In this document: positions 6,306 to 7,679 of the stretch, one piece after another
Numbering within the stretch: position 1 is the first letter of the stretch
How the letters are laid out: each line of letters begins with the position of its first letter
Source of the DNA: Thermoplasmata archaeon
GTDB lineage: Archaea > Thermoplasmatota > Thermoplasmata > Halarchaeoplasmatales > Halarchaeoplasmataceae
Direction: 5' to 3'
Length of the DNA stretch: 7,679 bases
Assembly (NCBI GenBank): GCA_019594305.1
Contig: JAFDTZ010000106.1
Location: forward strand, 1 to 7,679
Notes under the pieces: model-generated
Seen by the model: the letters and a program-made list of their open reading frames with translations, nothing else
Told to the model about the DNA's origin: nothing
The model's database searches: none
Program-made: the position numbers and the translations under genes

Positions 6306-6974
6306 ATGGCTTACGCTGCCCTGTATTCCGGTGGAAAAGATTCTACCCTTGCTCTTTGGATGGCACAGGAAAGAGGTATTGAGGTAGACCGGCTAATAAC
6401 CATCCTTCCGGATAGAAACGATTCCTACATGTTTCACAAACCGAATCTGGGGCTGGTAACCATGCTGGCCGAAGCTATGGATATACCACTTGTCCAAAAG
6501 ATATCGAGTGGGATAAAGGAAGAAGAGCTAGCCGATCTTGAGGATGCTTTGAACTCTGTTGATGTCGAAGGGGTGATAACCGGTGCTGTTGCATCTAAGT
6601 ATCAGAGAGATAGGATCGAGGACATCGCCGCCGATAAAGATTTAAAAGTTATTTCGCCGCTATGGGGTATGGAGCCAGTTGATATAATGGAGATGCTCCT
6701 CGAAGAGGGATTCGAGTGTATAATCGTAGGGGTAGCCGCGCTGGGACTTGACGAGGGATGGCTCGGACGAAAAGTGGATAGACAGTGCTTGGGCGAGCTG
6801 ACGGAACTCAACCGGCGGTACGGTATAAACTTGGCAGGGGAGGGTGGAGAGTACGAAAGTCTTGTATTGAATGCACCCAACTTCAAATGGGGATTTGAGG
6901 TAGAGGATGCCAGTGTGAATTGGGACGGGCATAGAGGAACATACGATGTGAATTCCTTGAGAAAAAGATATTAA
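6306..6974 (+). CDS. dph6: Diphthine-ammonia ligase
   Basis: A 222-aa enzyme that catalyses the last step of diphthamide synthesis, ATP-dependent amidation of diphthine on a histidine of translation elongation factor 2. The PP-loop ATP pyrophosphatase motif SGGKDS is at 8-13. Other family blocks are SYMFHKPN (40-47), GAVASKYQRDRIE (93-105), SPLWG (117-121) and GEGGEYESLVLNAP (178-191). The length matches the stand-alone archaeal form, without the extra C-terminal domains of the eukaryotic enzyme. The PP-loop begins at residue 8, so ATG 6306 is the natural start. It probably gives a leaderless mRNA from the TATA element centred at 6280. dph2 and dph5 are not in this window. The DUF885 gene follows after 19 nt on the same strand, which allows co-transcription. 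Confidence 0.93.
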   Translation: MAYAALYSGGKDSTLALWMAQERGIEVDRLITILPDRNDSYMFHKPNLGLVTMLAEAMDIPLVQKISSGIKEEELADLEDALNSVDVEGVITGAVASKYQRDRIEDIAADKDLKVISPLWGMEPVDIMEMLLEEGFECIIVGVAALGLDEGWLGRKVDRQCLGELTELNRRYGINLAGEGGEYESLVLNAPNFKWGFEVEDASVNWDGHRGTYDVNSLRKRY

Positions 6975-6993
6975 TGTCCAATAACTCAGGCTT

Positions 6994-7679
6994 ATGGCGA
7001 AGCATATGTTAGACGACGAATTCAAAAAATTTCAGGAAGAGATTTTCGATACCTTTATAGAAAGAAACCCGCACCTTGCAACTCACATCGGGGTACATGA
7101 TTACGATCATCTGCTGCCTGATGGATCCTTGGAAAAACATCAGAAGGATATCGAATTGATAGAAGAGAGTTTAGAAAAATTGAAATCTTTCGATCCGGAT
7201 AAACTATCGGAAAAAAATAGATATGCGAGAGAGGTAGGGTTACACGTTCTCGATTTGATGCTTTTTAGTGATAAGAAGCTAGAGTTTTGGAAGAAGAATC
7301 CATCCGTTCCGTCCGTCATAGGGGGCAGTATATTCCCTTTACTGAAACGTGATTTCGCACCCCTGGAAGAAAGATTGGAGAGCATAAAGGGCCGTATCGA
7401 AGGTATTCCGAAATTCGTAGAATCTTCAAAGTCGGCATTGACAGAGCCGGTCCGCATGTGGGTGGATATGGCATCGGAATCCGTTGAACAACTGCCGATG
7501 CTATTCAAGCTGGTTTTAATGATCGCCAGTCAAAACGGTTTGGATGAGGATAAGCTCAAAGAACTAAGCGTAGCTATCGACAGAGCGGACGAGGCACTTG
7601 AAGAATACGAAGATTGGCTTGAGAGTAAAAGAGACGGAGCCGACGAACGATACGTACTGGGTGAAGAACTCTTTGATGA
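6994..7679 (+). CDS. DUF885 family protein, N-terminal part (runs off the window)
   Basis: An open frame from ATG 6994 to the window end: 228 full codons plus two bases, with no stop. The N-terminus FIERNPHLATHIGVHDYDHLLPDGS (split as FIERNPHLATHIGV, 21-34, then HDYDHLLPDGS, 35-45) is the hallmark opening of DUF885 proteins, usually about 550-600 aa. They are predicted alpha-helical zinc-peptidase-like proteins whose metal motif lies in the C-terminal half, not visible here. The visible part is highly charged and helical, with no signal peptide, so a cytoplasmic protein is likely. ATG 7006 is an alternative start four codons later. An AT-rich element at 6968-6975 (ATATTAAT), overlapping the dph6 stop, could be its TATA box and fits ATG 7006 slightly better; otherwise it is co-transcribed with dph6. 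The truncation is only the window edge. Confidence 0.82.
   Translation, partial: MAKHMLDDEFKKFQEEIFDTFIERNPHLATHIGVHDYDHLLPDGSLEKHQKDIELIEESLEKLKSFDPDKLSEKNRYAREVGLHVLDLMLFSDKKLEFWKKNPSVPSVIGGSIFPLLKRDFAPLEERLESIKGRIEGIPKFVESSKSALTEPVRMWVDMASESVEQLPMLFKLVLMIASQNGLDEDKLKELSVAIDRADEALEEYEDWLESKRDGADERYVLGEELFD

Noticed and set aside
6254..6307. An 18-residue N-terminal extension of the deacetylase from a start at 6307.
   Set aside because: It would cover the whole intergenic gap, including the TATA element, and overlap the dph6 start codon. The family N-terminus begins at MDVIFHPDY, matching ATG 6253.
7140..7508. A 122-codon open frame on the - strand near the window end.
   Set aside because: It is antisense to the DUF885 coding region, which has clear family similarity; the Ser/Phe/Ile-rich composition is typical of a shadow frame.

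Overview
The window looks like a compact archaeal chromosome segment, probably from a euryarchaeote in the broad sense; I cannot place it more exactly. The archaeal evidence is a stand-alone diphthine-ammonia ligase (diphthamide is restricted to archaea and eukaryotes), a serine hydroxymethyltransferase of the methanogen type, TATA boxes about 26-27 or 36 nt upstream of start codons, and GGTG-type Shine-Dalgarno sites. No mobile element, CRISPR array, tRNA or rRNA gene is visible.

Layout: (1) positions 1-72 are the last codons of an upstream + strand gene. (2) 89-1591 is a YtcJ-type metal-dependent amidohydrolase, followed with a 4-nt overlap by (3) a YrrT-like SAM methyltransferase, 1588-2204, which is broken by an in-frame TGA in a Trp position and by a one-base deletion. 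(4) 2254-2637 is glycine cleavage H protein, gcvH, with its own promoter. (5) Converging on it with a 2-nt gap is glyA on the - strand (2640-3929). (6) Divergent from glyA is a four-CBS-repeat protein with a C-terminal HPF/RaiA-like ribosome-binding fold (4001-5245). (7) Converging on that with a 3-nt gap is a class II-type histone deacetylase/AcuC family enzyme on the - strand (5249-6253). (8) Divergent from it is dph6 (6306-6974), followed after 19 nt by (9) the first 228 codons of a DUF885 protein that runs off the window (6994-7679).

GcvH and GlyA are the metabolic pair: both handle the glycine/serine one-carbon exchange, here probably with a methanopterin-type carrier, judging from the GlyA subtype. 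The CBS-HPF protein and Dph6 both point to translation: the first as a candidate ligand-sensing ribosome hibernation factor, the second modifying elongation factor 2. The amidohydrolase, deacetylase and DUF885 protein have recognisable folds but unknown substrates.

Most worth a second look: the CBS-HPF fusion; two divergent gene pairs that each seem to share a single TATA element placed exactly midway between the two start codons; and the decaying methyltransferase, whose missing N-terminus can be rebuilt from the sequence. I found no clear evidence of an entirely new multi-gene system.
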